DNA of 64,000 bases, taken from positions 62,001-126,000 of the forward strand of contig JBAKBP010001619.1 of assembly GCA_037953745.1 (NCBI GenBank). Direction: 5' to 3'. This DNA comes from Lithodes maja. Its lineage: Eukaryota > Arthropoda > Malacostraca > Decapoda > Lithodidae. This document shows, one piece after another, positions 1-10,139 of the stretch (position 1 is the stretch's first letter; each line of letters starts with the position of its first letter). Both the position numbers and the translations under genes were made by a program. The notes under the pieces were generated by a model. That model was not told the origin of the DNA. It saw only the letters and a list, made by a program, of their open reading frames with translations, and made no database searches.

Positions 1-3000
1 TAGTTGGCGTATCGATCTCCAGGCGCTCTTCCTTGAAGGCTTGATATGCATCCTCTCCTATTCTGTAGGCCCCTAGAAGGTCTTTGACAACTTCTGGTGG
101 TGCCATAGTCGCAGTTGACAAACTGACAAGATCTTCTTGCTCTGCGTTGAAGGGGTTCAACCAGCTGGTCTCCATCAGTTGAACTAAAGATTGGACATCG
201 GCCTCATCTCTTCTAATCCTGGCCATCTGTAGGTCTGGGTGGCTGAAGTCAGTATACTTTTGGCCTACTACCATAGTCCTGAGCTGCCTTAAGTACCTGC
301 TGCGATACTCCGATGTCAGGTAGTACCTGGCGACAGCTCCGCCTTTCAGGCTGAAGCCTTTTGTGCCCCCTGGTGTCTGGGTGTCTTTGTTGATCGTCTC
401 TTCGATTGTCTGGTCCACAGGGATCCGTCCAAAGGGATTCTTGCTACCGATCTGGACCGAAAAGCCACCTTGCATGAAGTGTTCATGGACCTCTGGGTGT
501 TCAATGGGCAGTCGAGACATCAAGGCATAGTAGTAGGTTAGGAACCGGGCATAGTTCACTTTGTCATAGGCAAAACACCACGGTATCATCTGTCGGATTG
601 CTCCTAGGTGGAGCATCCAGTTGCCTTCTCTGGAGGCTCGAATTAAGTCCAGCATGATCTCAACCATGTCCAGGTATGACATCCAGAATGCTGAGAGGTT
701 GTGTTCATCTCTGAGGGTCTCAAGATAAACTTGGAAAAGCTTCATGATATGTGTGCATGATTCACTCTCCATCAGCTCTTGAAAGAGTCCCTGAGACACA
801 TTGCTGTGAAAGCTGTTGATGTCCTTCAGTGTTTCATCTAGATGGTGTATGTCCCTTGAATGGTTTTCTTCTAGCCATGAAAGGAAGCCTTTCCATGCAA
901 GCCTCATCAGTGCTTCATACACGAGCTTGTGTAGTCTCACTGCTCTGTTGTACCTCTTGCCGTTCATCACTCCTGACACTGATCCTTCTGCGATGATACC
1001 TGATTCCACACACAGATCTCTAAGACCTGCATCTTGAAACCTCTTTCCTATGGTGGAGATGAGATTACAGATTGTGTGGAAGACGCCCATCCTGATGATA
1101 ATGTTCTTGAACTTCTCTTGTTTCCAGATAACTTCGGCAGCTTTGGCATAGAGTGCTTGATCAAACACGCACACAATCTTGTTAAGCTGTAAGGACTGCA
1201 TGATAGCATGCGTTTGTTCCAAGATTTCATTAACGGTGGACATTTCTGTTGCGGGAGCATTGATAGTGGGCAGGTAGCTTACAGTGTCCTGAACCACTGC
1301 AATGTCTCTGCGCATTTTGATGTTGAACCCAGTCCAACTGCTGATGGACTGGTCCTCATGGTCTGACATTCGAGTAAGAAGCCAGATATGGTTCTTTGTC
1401 TTTGAATCCTGGACTTCCTTGGTAGTGTCGACATACGCAGTCTCAATCCTAGGTGGCCCTGCCCGCCGCCCAACATTGTATATTGGCAGCATTGATGATG
1501 TCTGAGTGATGCTTCTTATCTTGGACTTGGTAATCTCTGGCAGGACTTTCTCTGGCACAGAGCCTGCAACCTTGGACTGGACAGCAATGCCATTGACTCT
1601 ATGAGAAGTACCTGCTCCACTTAGGGTCTCTTCAAGTCGGTCAATGTTATCCCAGGCCAGGGTTGTGAACACACCAGGGTAGATGTTTGCTGGCAGTGGA
1701 ATGTCATCCTTTGAGCATTCCAGCTTCTGGATACAAAGGGCTGTATCGATCTCCTCAAACATTGAGTAAGACACACAGTGACCAAGACGATTCAGAGTTC
1801 GGATCAGTTCTGTGTTTCCTGTCAAAGACTTTACAGCATTGGTCAGCAGTACGTGCTTGGGTGGTTTTGTCTTGCCACTGGTAACAGCAAAGACCAAGTC
1901 ACTGCCAAAGGAAGTGGCAAGACGTTGAGCTCTTTCAGAGGGAGTTTCACACTCACACTCTCCTGTCAGCAGGGTGTGCAGGAATTGAGTGACTGCTGCA
2001 GGAATGACATTCTGATCTGTATCGGGAGGCCATGGCTGACTCACATCTTGTTTATTGATCTCATTCCTCAGCTGCATTCCTGCTTTGGTTAAGACATCTT
2101 CAGAGTTAGCTGCTCTTGCTTCTTGCAGGTCTTTTGCCATTTTGTGTGCTTGCCGGGCAAGGTCGTCCATTGAGAGGCTGCGTGGATAGATTAGAAGCTT
2201 TCCTTTCTCATCTGGGACAAAGCGTAGTGATTCTCCAAACTCGGTTTCAATCTTTCGGCGAACATGTTTCTTTGTCGCTGGTTTCAGTTGGATAATACCA
2301 CGGGACATCATGGATCTCTCAAGCCTAGATGTGAGGTTTGTCATAGGCAGTACCTCTGGGTTGGGGAATAATTTGGTCCTTATATACAAGCAGAGTTCCT
2401 CGAGGGCTTCTGTCTCAACCTCTTCGTAGCGTGCTTCCTCGCTTTCTTCCTGATTTTCACCTGCACCCGACCTGGCGGCCGCTGGGAAATCATCTTTTGT
2501 GAAGAGTTTGTAGCACGACTTGTGGTAGTGACCCTCTGCAGCAACAAGGTCTCTGCTAACTAAACCAAGGATTCTCTGGTTGAGTTTCCTTATTGCTGCT
2601 CTGCGAATCTTCTCATCTGCTCGTAGCTCAACACACTGTATGAGTGGCTCCCTTGTCTTTGTTGTTTTTATGTACTTGCTTGACTTCTCGCAGAAGATAC
2701 ATCCTTTGGCATACACCCTGCTAGTACTAGGGGCATCCCTTGATGCCCTCCTCCTGGGGTCGACGCTTGCTGATTCTATCTTGACACCCTTGGCAAGGAT
2801 AGAATCCAGTGACTTCTTCATTGTAAAGAGACTACGACATTTACGGTGATAATGTATGTGTGGTATTCCTCCTTCTTCAAGGCCCTTGGCTGCTTCCAGG
2901 ACTGGATCATGCTGCCTGATTTCTGCAGCCCTGAGCAATGTGTTCCAGGAGTCCAAATCCTGTGGTGACACCAGAGCATCGCTGTCATCATCAGAGCAGT

Positions 3001-3046
3001 GGATGATACAGTCGATCCGTGCTCTCTTCCTCGCAGATGGTTCCAT
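1..3046 (-). CDS. Large uncharacterised protein with duplicated Cys/His modules (partial, C-terminus off the left edge)
   Basis: Reading the minus strand from an ATG at 3046, I find no stop through 1015 codons to the window edge. Two similar modules open the protein. The first has C13-x3-C17 and H65-Y-H67-x2-C70 followed by SLFT; the second has C116-x2-C119 and H173-Y-H175-x2-C178 followed by KLFT, so both look zinc-binding. The rest (about residues 200-1015) has no motif I can name. It resembles, from general knowledge, a family of long uncharacterised proteins found in many copies in coral, mollusc and crustacean genomes; I know no function for it. The frame is intron-free, as expected of a multi-copy or mobile family rather than a typical host gene. 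It remains open upstream of the ATG to a possible splice acceptor near 3073, so the true start may lie further upstream. Purifying selection is likely because a decayed copy would contain stops. Confidence 0.8.
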   Translation of the reverse strand, partial: MEPSARKRARIDCIIHCSDDDSDALVSPQDLDSWNTLLRAAEIRQHDPVLEAAKGLEEGGIPHIHYHRKCRSLFTMKKSLDSILAKGVKIESASVDPRRRASRDAPSTSRVYAKGCIFCEKSSKYIKTTKTREPLIQCVELRADEKIRRAAIRKLNQRILGLVSRDLVAAEGHYHKSCYKLFTKDDFPAAARSGAGENQEESEEARYEEVETEALEELCLYIRTKLFPNPEVLPMTNLTSRLERSMMSRGIIQLKPATKKHVRRKIETEFGESLRFVPDEKGKLLIYPRSLSMDDLARQAHKMAKDLQEARAANSEDVLTKAGMQLRNEINKQDVSQPWPPDTDQNVIPAAVTQFLHTLLTGECECETPSERAQRLATSFGSDLVFAVTSGKTKPPKHVLLTNAVKSLTGNTELIRTLNRLGHCVSYSMFEEIDTALCIQKLECSKDDIPLPANIYPGVFTTLAWDNIDRLEETLSGAGTSHRVNGIAVQSKVAGSVPEKVLPEITKSKIRSITQTSSMLPIYNVGRRAGPPRIETAYVDTTKEVQDSKTKNHIWLLTRMSDHEDQSISSWTGFNIKMRRDIAVVQDTVSYLPTINAPATEMSTVNEILEQTHAIMQSLQLNKIVCVFDQALYAKAAEVIWKQEKFKNIIIRMGVFHTICNLISTIGKRFQDAGLRDLCVESGIIAEGSVSGVMNGKRYNRAVRLHKLVYEALMRLAWKGFLSWLEENHSRDIHHLDETLKDINSFHSNVSQGLFQELMESESCTHIMKLFQVYLETLRDEHNLSAFWMSYLDMVEIMLDLIRASREGNWMLHLGAIRQMIPWCFAYDKVNYARFLTYYYALMSRLPIEHPEVHEHFMQGGFSVQIGSKNPFGRIPVDQTIEETINKDTQTPGGTKGFSLKGGAVARYYLTSEYRSRYLRQLRTMVVGQKYTDFSHPDLQMARIRRDEADVQSLVQLMETSWLNPFNAEQEDLVSLSTATMAPPEVVKDLLGAYRIGEDAYQAFKEERLEIDTPT

Positions 3047-3072
3047 CCTGCCGTCAAACAGTCGACACACAC

Positions 3073-3090
3073 CTGCAAAAAATATAACCA
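3073..3090 (-). other. Possible 3' splice site upstream of the large ORF
   Basis: On the minus strand a T-rich tract followed by GCAG lies immediately before an in-frame stretch that runs without a stop into the ATG at 3046. This is what a splice acceptor looks like and would add about nine residues to the coding exon. It is only a motif match; no donor was identified. Confidence 0.3.
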
Positions 3091-3099
3091 TTAAACCAT

Positions 3100-3660
3100 G
3101 AACAAACAAACACATTACATGGAAACCACTCTACATATGTTTGCTCCTTCCAATAATAAATTATCCCCAAAATATAACCAAAAATCCCCAAATATGAAAT
3201 AAACCCCTAAATATGGAGAAACTTGAAATACACATCGGAATAATTCTTGTAGAGAATCAAATAAGCTACAAGAGCTGTTAGAATATATTTTTCAATGTTC
3301 CCCATATTTAAGGATTTATTCTAGATTTAGAGGAAAATACCCAAAATATAGAGTATATTCCGAAATATGAGGAAATTTGAAAAATACCTAGGAACAACTC
3401 TGGTAGAGAATATAATTCTACATAGGTGTTCAAAGTTTCGCGATGATTGTGTGATGGATTTTAAAGAAAATGAGGAAAACGCCGAGCGTCACGCTAAAAA
3501 TCTTTATTTTTGGGTAGCGCCCCTATTGCATCAAAAAAATTAGACTAAGCTACCAGTGCGAGAAGGCTATCATATCTTAATGTACTTACAGTCACTCTAT
3601 AAACATTTTAGTACCATTCGTGTTTAGTCACCCCAGGTGGTACCGATATCTGGCCTGGCT
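3100..3660. repeat. AT-rich spacer with a degenerate direct repeat
   Basis: No coding potential is seen. Segments beginning near 3217 and near 3371 (about 154 bp apart) are diverged copies of one another, each with a gagaaacttgaaa-like start and a gtagagaat core. They suggest an old tandem duplication. The segment separates the large ORF from the 3' boundary of the next LINE. Confidence 0.45.
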
Positions 3661-3666
3661 CATGGA

Positions 3667-4893
3667 CTATTTGATTTCCTGAGGTATACTGGCTTTGCTT
3701 GACGCGAGTGACCATTTCTTCATTAGCTCGTTAGCGAATTTTTCAGGAGTCGGGTGTTCCACATTATCGATTTTCTTTCCTTTAACTTTTTTAACCTCTT
3801 TCCAAATATCACCTATATTTTTACTATTTCCGATATTATTTGTAAAATTCGTCCAATACTCCCTTCTAACTTCTTTTCTAGCCTCCCCGCAAATGTTTAC
3901 TGTCTCCAGCAACGTGTTTTTTGCTTCGTCCTCCCTTCCATCGTTTACCCATTTTCTATGCGCGACCTTGAGCATTTTGTTCCAACCTTGGAGGACTTTA
4001 TCGTGGGCATATTTATTATTGTTCGGCCGTTTTCTTTTCTTTGTCGTCTGAACATTACGGCTTAATGAGGTTTCTATAACTTTAATCATGTCATCATAGA
4101 AAGATTCAATTGATGTAGGATGATAATTACTGTACCATTTTTTAATATATTCAATAAAGTTTTGTATATCGTCTTTTGGAAGCTTTAGTTTTTTTCTATT
4201 GGCCCCGAAAGCTAGTTTCCCTAGTGGAATTTTAATATCAAGAGCAACATGATCACTGAGTAGTTCAGCCTCTACTACGCAGCTTCCATCCAGCCCTTGT
4301 CCATTTAGTATAAAAGCGTAGTCGAGTCTCCCTCCCTTAATATGGGTTGCTTCTTCCGATCCTAGTAATTTAATGTCTTGGTAATCTTGTACAAATTGAT
4401 AAAATCTTCTACCATTCGTATTTATTTTCCCGTCGAATTCAAATTCATTATATCTAGCGTTTAAGTCCCCAGGGACAAGAGTAACCCCATTATACAAACT
4501 ATCAGGCAGAGCACTGGCATGAAAAAAGTTTTGTGATATATATACGTTAACGATATTAAGGGTACCTTCTTTTAAATATAGTTTTACTGAGACTGTTTCG
4601 ATCCCCTCTGATTTCATGGGCGCCTCTATTAATTCTGAGGGTATTGAATTTTTTACATATGTGGAAACTCCCCTTATATTATCATCTGAAAATAATTGAT
4701 ATAGTTTATACTCATTGAGTTTTATTATACTACCATTCCTATCCCCAGTTTCCTGGAGAAGAATTACGTCAGTGTCGAACTTTGTTACATAATAATGAAC
4801 ATCGTGCATTCTAGCACCTAAGCCATTCACGTTCCATGATATTATGTTTAGATGTGTATGATCCATTATGCTGATCAATGTCCATTGATCCAA
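3667..4893 (-). CDS. LINE D ORF2 fragment: AP-like endonuclease plus linker, RT missing
   Basis: The 408-codon frame begins with the endonuclease motif SWNVNGLG and continues through LLQETG, VPGDLNARY, GGRLDYAFI and LSDHVALDI. These are the ordered catalytic and metal-binding motifs of exonuclease-endonuclease-phosphatase domains that nick target DNA for LINE integration. Residues after about 240 form a basic linker (KKRKRPNNN) and a helical region that normally precedes RT. The frame ends before any RT motif, so the protein could nick DNA but could not copy RNA. The frame is otherwise clean, implying recent activity or recent truncation. Confidence 0.8.
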   Translation of the reverse strand: MDQWTLISIMDHTHLNIISWNVNGLGARMHDVHYYVTKFDTDVILLQETGDRNGSIIKLNEYKLYQLFSDDNIRGVSTYVKNSIPSELIEAPMKSEGIETVSVKLYLKEGTLNIVNVYISQNFFHASALPDSLYNGVTLVPGDLNARYNEFEFDGKINTNGRRFYQFVQDYQDIKLLGSEEATHIKGGRLDYAFILNGQGLDGSCVVEAELLSDHVALDIKIPLGKLAFGANRKKLKLPKDDIQNFIEYIKKWYSNYHPTSIESFYDDMIKVIETSLSRNVQTTKKRKRPNNNKYAHDKVLQGWNKMLKVAHRKWVNDGREDEAKNTLLETVNICGEARKEVRREYWTNFTNNIGNSKNIGDIWKEVKKVKGKKIDNVEHPTPEKFANELMKKWSLASSKASIPQEIK

Positions 4894-6753
4894 CAGTCAG
4901 CTCTTCCATATATTTAGTAAACTTATCTAAGCATGCTTGGATTTCTGTCCACCCCTCTACCACTTTTCTTTTTATTTCTTCATTATTGCCGTTTTTTGCA
5001 AGAATTTGTTCTACGCTGCTTAGCCCATTCTCCATAAATTTATGTTGTTTCAATTTCACTTCTTTCCCTTTTATATTTACTTCACAAGTTGTTCCGTTTT
5101 CTGTAGTTACCTTACTGTCCTGGGTTTTGGTTTCCTTCATTTTCTGATTTCTGGTGTTAGTTTGTTTTTCTGGACTTATGATTTCCACTTTACTTTCTCC
5201 CACTTTGTTGTCGCCATTTACTGTTTTTCTTGTAATTTTATTTACTGTTTTTTCTAAGTTTTCTATTCTATTTCCCAACTCACGGATAAACTTGAACATT
5301 TCCTTTGTTTCCTGCCACCTGGCCTCCTCTGAGTGGTTAAGTTGGCTCACCTGTGTGGGGTTGGTACTGCTACTCTGGCTGGCTGGTGAGGGGTCTCGGT
5401 CGTCAGCTTTTGGTACCCCTGGTCTCCTCCTTTCATGGTCCCTACCACTTGACCCTTGTGTTTGAGGAAGCTGTTTTGGTATTGCCCCTGTCTTTGGGTC
5501 AGAACGTCTTCCTCCAATCCATGGGTTTTCGTGATCAGGTGGCGGCGGTGGTTGATGGTAGCGTGGTTGATGGGACCCCCCCTGGTGTTGGTCTGTCTCC
5601 CCCTCCTGGTAGCGTGTATGGGATATGTCACGGCCAAGGTCACGGCCACCGTTACTCCCAGGTTTCTTGGGACACTGGAACGACCGCGCGTTGTGTTCCC
5701 CCCCACAGTTACAACAGTAAGGCACCACTCTAATGTCATTATTTATTTTGTCTCTACATTTGGCAGAGGGATGTCCTCTACCACAAAATCTGCACCTTGC
5801 ATCCGCCTGGCAGGACCAAGCTTTATGGCCCCATCTACTGCAGTTCAGGCATAGGTCGACCTGTTCTTTGTATGGCGCTAAATATTTGTTACCTATGCCT
5901 GTCACAAATATTTTTTCGGGCATTTCCCCTTTCACAAGCGCTACTATTTGTGATCGGTCTTCCCTTTTATTTGATTGCGCTTTGCCCATACAAATCGTGA
6001 ATCGTCCAGGATATACGTAGGGTCAAGCCACACCGGATAGTTGAATATAATTACCTTGGTGTATTTCTCGCTGTCGTCAGGAACTTTGAGTGTGACTCCA
6101 TTGTACCCCTCTGTTGTTAATAATTCTACTGCTTCTTTGCTCCCCACAGTCAGGTAGGGTCTGTGTTTTCCTTCCTTGAGAAGTGGTAGGAAGGATTTAT
6201 ACTCCCTCCCTAGCTTGACCGCCCACAGTACTTTCTCTTGGAAGGTCATTTTCAAATCATGGGGGAAGAGAAGTCTAGGCCGCTTCCCTGCCATATCGTC
6301 GGTAGTTCCTGGTCTCACCTCACCCTGTGCTGCCCCCTCTCCTAGCCTCTCCACGTCCCCATCTCCTCTCTCTTCTCCACGCGCTGCTTCCTCACCCTGC
6401 TTCTCTCCACGTGTCGTCACTCTCCTTTCTTCATCCTTCGTCTGATTCGCACCATTCTTAATTTTCTTACCGTATCTTGGGTCTTCTTCATCGCTGCTCT
6501 TGTATTGAGCCTCGTTTGGTTTCCCTCTTCTCCACTTCTCGCTCCTACTAGTCACTTGGGTGTATGGTTCCTGGGTGCACTCCATCTCAGGGTCCGTTTC
6601 ATAAAAGTCTTTCTCCTGGGTGTTATTGTGCCATTCTGCTAGCAGAGCACTGGCTTCCACATTACTATTCTCCATTGTCCCTGTTTTAAGGGCAAATGGT
6701 GTTGGACTAGCGGCAGACAGGCCGCCTGCCCACCTGCGACTTTCACTATTCAC
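4811..6753 (-). pseudogene. LINE D ORF1 (gag-like, three CCHC knuckles), one frameshift
   Basis: The protein begins at an ATG at 6753 with a charged, low-complexity region. It then changes frame near 5945-5990: the upstream frame stops at 5944 while the downstream frame carries on to 4811. The downstream part holds three knuckles: C-x2-C-x4-H-x4-C, C-x2-C-x3-H-x4-C and C-x2-C-x3-H-x6-C, at about residues 47-60, 66-78 and 92-106 counted from 5989. Such ORF1 proteins bind the element RNA in the ribonucleoprotein particle. A Lys/Glu-rich region that may form a coiled coil follows (about residues 220-370). The last 83 bp overlap ORF2 in another frame, as is common in this class. The frameshift could be decay or programmed; I favour decay. 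Confidence 0.7.
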
Positions 6754-6806
6754 GGCAATTCAGGAGTCACGGGGAGAGCACTGTACTGTCCCGAGGTCAG
6801 AGGTCG

Positions 6807-6808
<2 letters not shown>

Positions 6809-6895
<87 letters not shown>
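6809..6895. repeat. (AG)n microsatellite with a poly-G end
   Basis: About 80 bp of pure AG repeats followed by a G run, lying against the 5' side of LINE D. Confidence 0.97.
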
Positions 6896-7019
6896 AATTA
6901 TCACAAACCTCCAGCGTTTGGAGGAGATAAAAACTATCTAAATTACATATGCAGGATTTTATCTAAGAAAAGAACTGCATACCCAATTCTACGTGGCCCA
7001 TCATTAAGGGGAGTGGATC

Positions 7020-7290
7020 GTTTTTCTGGTCCCCTCTCTCCCTCGTGTTAAGTCCCATTTGTTTTGAGATTATAAGACGTTTGGTCCATTAGTTTGGCGA
7101 TTTGAACACCTTTCGCCCCATTTCGTTGTCAAGTGTAGACCTTTCGTGCCATTTAGGTGTCGATGTTTTCCTGTCGAGCGACAGAGAGCCTGAAATTTTC
7201 AGAGGGACATTATTCTACCGAAACATTTACAAATCTATCTTGAACAGGGGTCTAGGTGGTGTTTTTCTAAGCTTGAAGGAGGTCTAGCGA
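7020..7290 (+). repeat. Half copy of the GGCGAGCG fold-back MITE family
   Basis: Contains the family landmarks in order: ataagacgtttggtccatt, cgccccatttcgttgtc, a cctgtcgagcgacag core, taccgaaacatttac, and the ggaggtctagcgaggaggc end. The segment at 9003-9292 is the same sequence in reverse orientation, so the two form a widely spaced inverted pair; 36915-37165 is another relative. It has no coding capacity. Confidence 0.7.
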
Positions 7291-8095
7291 GGAGGCACCG
7301 CACGTGTCTAACAGTGCGGCGGTGGTGCAATGGTACAGAGGGTTCACTACAAAAGCGCTAATTTTGGTGACTTTCGATCGCATTCTATTTTGTAGGCAAC
7401 ATTTGACGAGCCCTTCATTCTACTTTATCGTTTTTTACTGGCCTTCGATAGCTATAGTTGATTAGTATCTTACTACATTAGGAATCAAAAGCTTCAAGAC
7501 CAGATATGCCGAGAAAAAATGCCAGAAAATTATCGATCGTGTAAACTCAGCTAAAGTGCGGCTGCGGCTGCGGCTGCCTCCCTTTGCCTGCCTCAGTGAT
7601 CTTTCCGCAGATAACGCGGCCACCACCACCATCTCGGTCTAGAGATCCTATAGTAACAGAGATCGGCCAACCTCTGCCATCTTGGTACCACTGGTGATAG
7701 TTTCATAAGAACATATGAAAATGGGAGTCTGCAGAAAGCCGATTGGCCCTACAAGGCAGATCCCTCTCACACCAACCCCAATTACATGGCCTAATTACAG
7801 GCCCAGCTCCTAATACCATGAGGACCGACCTCTCTTTACACTCCCACATCTCCTTACCCATAACAAACATCCGGAAATATTGGTGGAACATACATAGCTT
7901 GATCTTTGGGTATACGTTCTACACGATCAAAAGTAAATATATCCCCGCTGCCTGATAAATAAGGCAACAACATGGCATCCACAGAACAAGATGACCACTC
8001 TCTCATAACTACAGGATCTCTACCCCGGTCATGTCCGCAGGTCGGCGGCTCTCTGTGTAATTACCGATATTTCCTGAAGGGGGGTCACCGGACTT
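7291..8095. other. Non-coding interval, nothing recognised
   Basis: Mixed-composition sequence with only short random frames. A short GC-rich stretch near 7555-7580 (gctgcggctgcggctgcc) is the only local feature. I see no RNA gene or known repeat. Confidence 0.5.
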
Positions 8096-8099
8096 TTTT

Positions 8100-8412
8100 A
8101 TCTGTCTCTCCTTTTCTCTCTTTCCTTGGCTTGTATCCATTCGGCACCATTCAGCCAACTGATTTAAGACGTTTATCCTCTTCAAGGTATCGATTTGTTC
8201 CTGGCGAGCGATAGCGAGCCAGCATTGTAGCCGGAGACATATTTCTATCGAAAAATTTACATATTTAGCTTGCTGTCAAAACAAAAATATAGGCCTATAT
8301 ATGCTGGCTCGCTACCACTCGCCAGGAAAATATTGACACCTGGATGGAGGAAAACCTCTTAATACAGTAGGCTGAATGGGGCCGAATGGATAAAAGCCAA
8401 AGAGAGAGGGAG
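8100..8412. repeat. Full fold-back MITE with GGCGAGCGATAGCGAGCC arms
   Basis: The left arm (gtatccattcggcaccattc, then ggcgagcgatagcgagcc near 8202-8220) is mirrored on the right (ggctcgctaccactcgccag near 8305-8325, then gaatggggccgaatggat near 8375-8393). The element would therefore fold into one long hairpin. A second full copy is at 33735-34045. The structure implies mobilisation by a DNA transposase supplied elsewhere, but no transposase for it lies in the window. Confidence 0.75.
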
Positions 8413-8640
8413 AGAAAGAGAACACAAAAAGCGAGGTGGGCTCCCTCAAGTGACAATATGGGGCGGAACTCTTACCCAAATTCCTTGACCGGAGAAAGTT
8501 GGGCATCATGAATTATATATAATATATCTCGGCCTGTCCCAGAACCGACCATTACTGATCAGAGGAAATTATATAATCACCTTGCACGTCAAGAACAGGT
8601 ACTAAGGATGAATATATTGACTTCTTACACAGGTACGGTG

Positions 8641-8855
8641 CTAACCCTTTCATTTCTGGGGACGTCTTTCTTACTTGATTTCAGCTACATTTAGACGATA
8701 TTATGAAGTTTAGGAAGGATACATGATAGCTAAAAGGATTAATTGAGATAGTCTGCAGGCTTTTAATGTGTAAACGTCCTTACTAAGCTGAATACAATCG
8801 TGTAATAGTTGCCAGAGGTTAATGAAAAGGACGTCACCGGTACTGAAGGGGTTAA
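8641..8855. repeat. TIR MITE with TTAACCC...GACGTC ends (piggyBac-like)
   Basis: The left end, ctaacccttt, leads into ctggggacgtc. The right end reads gacgtcaccggtactgaagg then ggttaa, nearly its reverse complement. TTAA at the right and CTAA at the left would be the TTAA target duplication with one substitution, as expected of piggyBac-like elements. A related left half is at 12943-13150. Confidence 0.55.
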
Positions 8856-9002
8856 CAATACTCAAATTGTTGTTTGGAGCATAACCATGGCTGTGTTGAC
8901 CGAGTAAATGTAGTAGTGGTGTTAGAACAAATAAAAAACATTAAGGGGATTGTGTCTATTTTGTTTGGTCTATTAATTAATATATATATTAATTTATTTT
9001 TT

Positions 9003-9292
9003 GAGTTTCCTCGCTAGACCTCCATCAAGCTTTAAATAAAACCTAGACCCCCTTCATGATACTTTTTTACATTTTTCGGTAGAAAAATGTTCCGCCGGAA
9101 GGCCGGATCCTCTCAAATTGACAGGCTCGCTATTGCTCGCCAGGATAAAATCTACACCTAATTGGCACGAAAGGTCTTAAAATTGGCTCCAAAATGGGGT
9201 GAAAGGTGTTAAAATCGTCAAACTAATGGGCAGAACGTCTTATAATCTAGAACCAAATGGGGCTTAACATGAGGAGAAGGGGGACCAGAACA
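9003..9292 (-). repeat. Inverted half copy of the GGCGAGCG fold-back MITE family
   Basis: Reverse orientation relative to 7020-7290. It shares cctcgctagacctccatcaa, ttcggtagaaaaatgttccg, ggctcgctattgctcgccag and agaacgtcttataatctaga. Confidence 0.7.
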
Positions 9293-9954
9293 ACGACCCA
9301 TCTCCCCTTTGCACAATTTCTGGCCTGCAGCCAAGTCCGCCAATTTGGAATTTCAGTTGGGTTCTTGTTGTTGAACATAGGTCAGTTTTGATGTAAATAT
9401 TCATACATTTACAAAGGAAATCTGACCAAACTGAAGGCTTTAGCACCTCGGAGGTCTGAGAGTAGCCTATCTAGAAGGTCATGTAAGCCTACCTTTGAAT
9501 TTCACGACGAATTGCATAGCTCTGTTTCCCTTCCTGTTTCAGACATTAATTGACAAGTTCCATAACTGTGAACAGATTAAATACGTTTCAGTGCATTTTC
9601 TTAACTGAACTTATATACTTCACCAGTTAGAGTATATGCGTAATCTAGCTTCTGAAGGTAGAAGGTGTCATTGATAACAGATTCACTTTGATGATGGTGT
9701 AACTCAGACAATGATATACCAATGTAATTCATATGTTTTCATCAACCAACTTTACTTCTGAACTCAATTAATGAAATCAACAAATACATGTGGCACTTCG
9801 AGGACTCGAGATGTGATCATAATATATTCTTTGTTGTATTACTACAGTTTGAGGAGTGGCTATGATAAATGTATGGATATGGTAGAGATTTGGCAACGGT
9901 TGAGATTTTGGTGAAGTTGAGTATCATCAAGGTGTGAGGCCCCTGCCTTATGTT
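9293..9954. other. Non-coding interval, nothing recognised
   Basis: AT-rich sequence with no long frame, RNA structure or repeat that I could match inside the window. Confidence 0.5.
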
Positions 9955-10135
9955 ACCCTCACCACCATCACCCACCATTACAACCTCATCACCACCACCA
10001 ATACATCCTCACCACCGCCACCCACCAATATTTCCTCACCACCACCCACCATTACATCCTCACCTCCACCACCACCACCACCTCCATCACCCACCATTAC
10101 AACCTCACCACCACCATCACCCACCATTACAAGCT
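9955..10135. repeat. CCA-rich imperfect microsatellite
   Basis: Repeating caccacc/cacccaccattaca units, reading Pro/His-rich on one strand and Gly/Val-rich on the other. The short frames over it are by-products of the repeat. Confidence 0.9.
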
Positions 10136-10139
10136 GTGG

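Larger units (their letters stand above)
3667..6800 (-). mobile_element. LINE D: non-LTR retrotransposon with ORF1 and endonuclease but no RT
   Basis: Two overlapping minus-strand frames in the order ORF1 (zinc knuckles) then ORF2 (AP-like endonuclease) match the 5' half of an I/Jockey-type LINE. The RT, normally the next domain, is absent: the ORF2 frame stops at 3667 and the flank shows no RT motifs. LINEs usually lose their 5' end, so loss of the 3' half implies a later deletion or rearrangement. The upstream boundary is set near an (AG)n tract at 6809. Clade assignment is inference from the knuckle pattern. Confidence 0.75.

Noticed and set aside
816..3101. Several short frames of 60-104 codons on both strands over 0.8-3.1 kb
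   Set aside because: They are overlapped by the single long minus-strand frame and lack any motif; they are shadows of it.
7312..7350. tRNA-like look of gcggtggtgcaatggtacag
   Set aside because: No B-box at the right spacing and no pairing arms.
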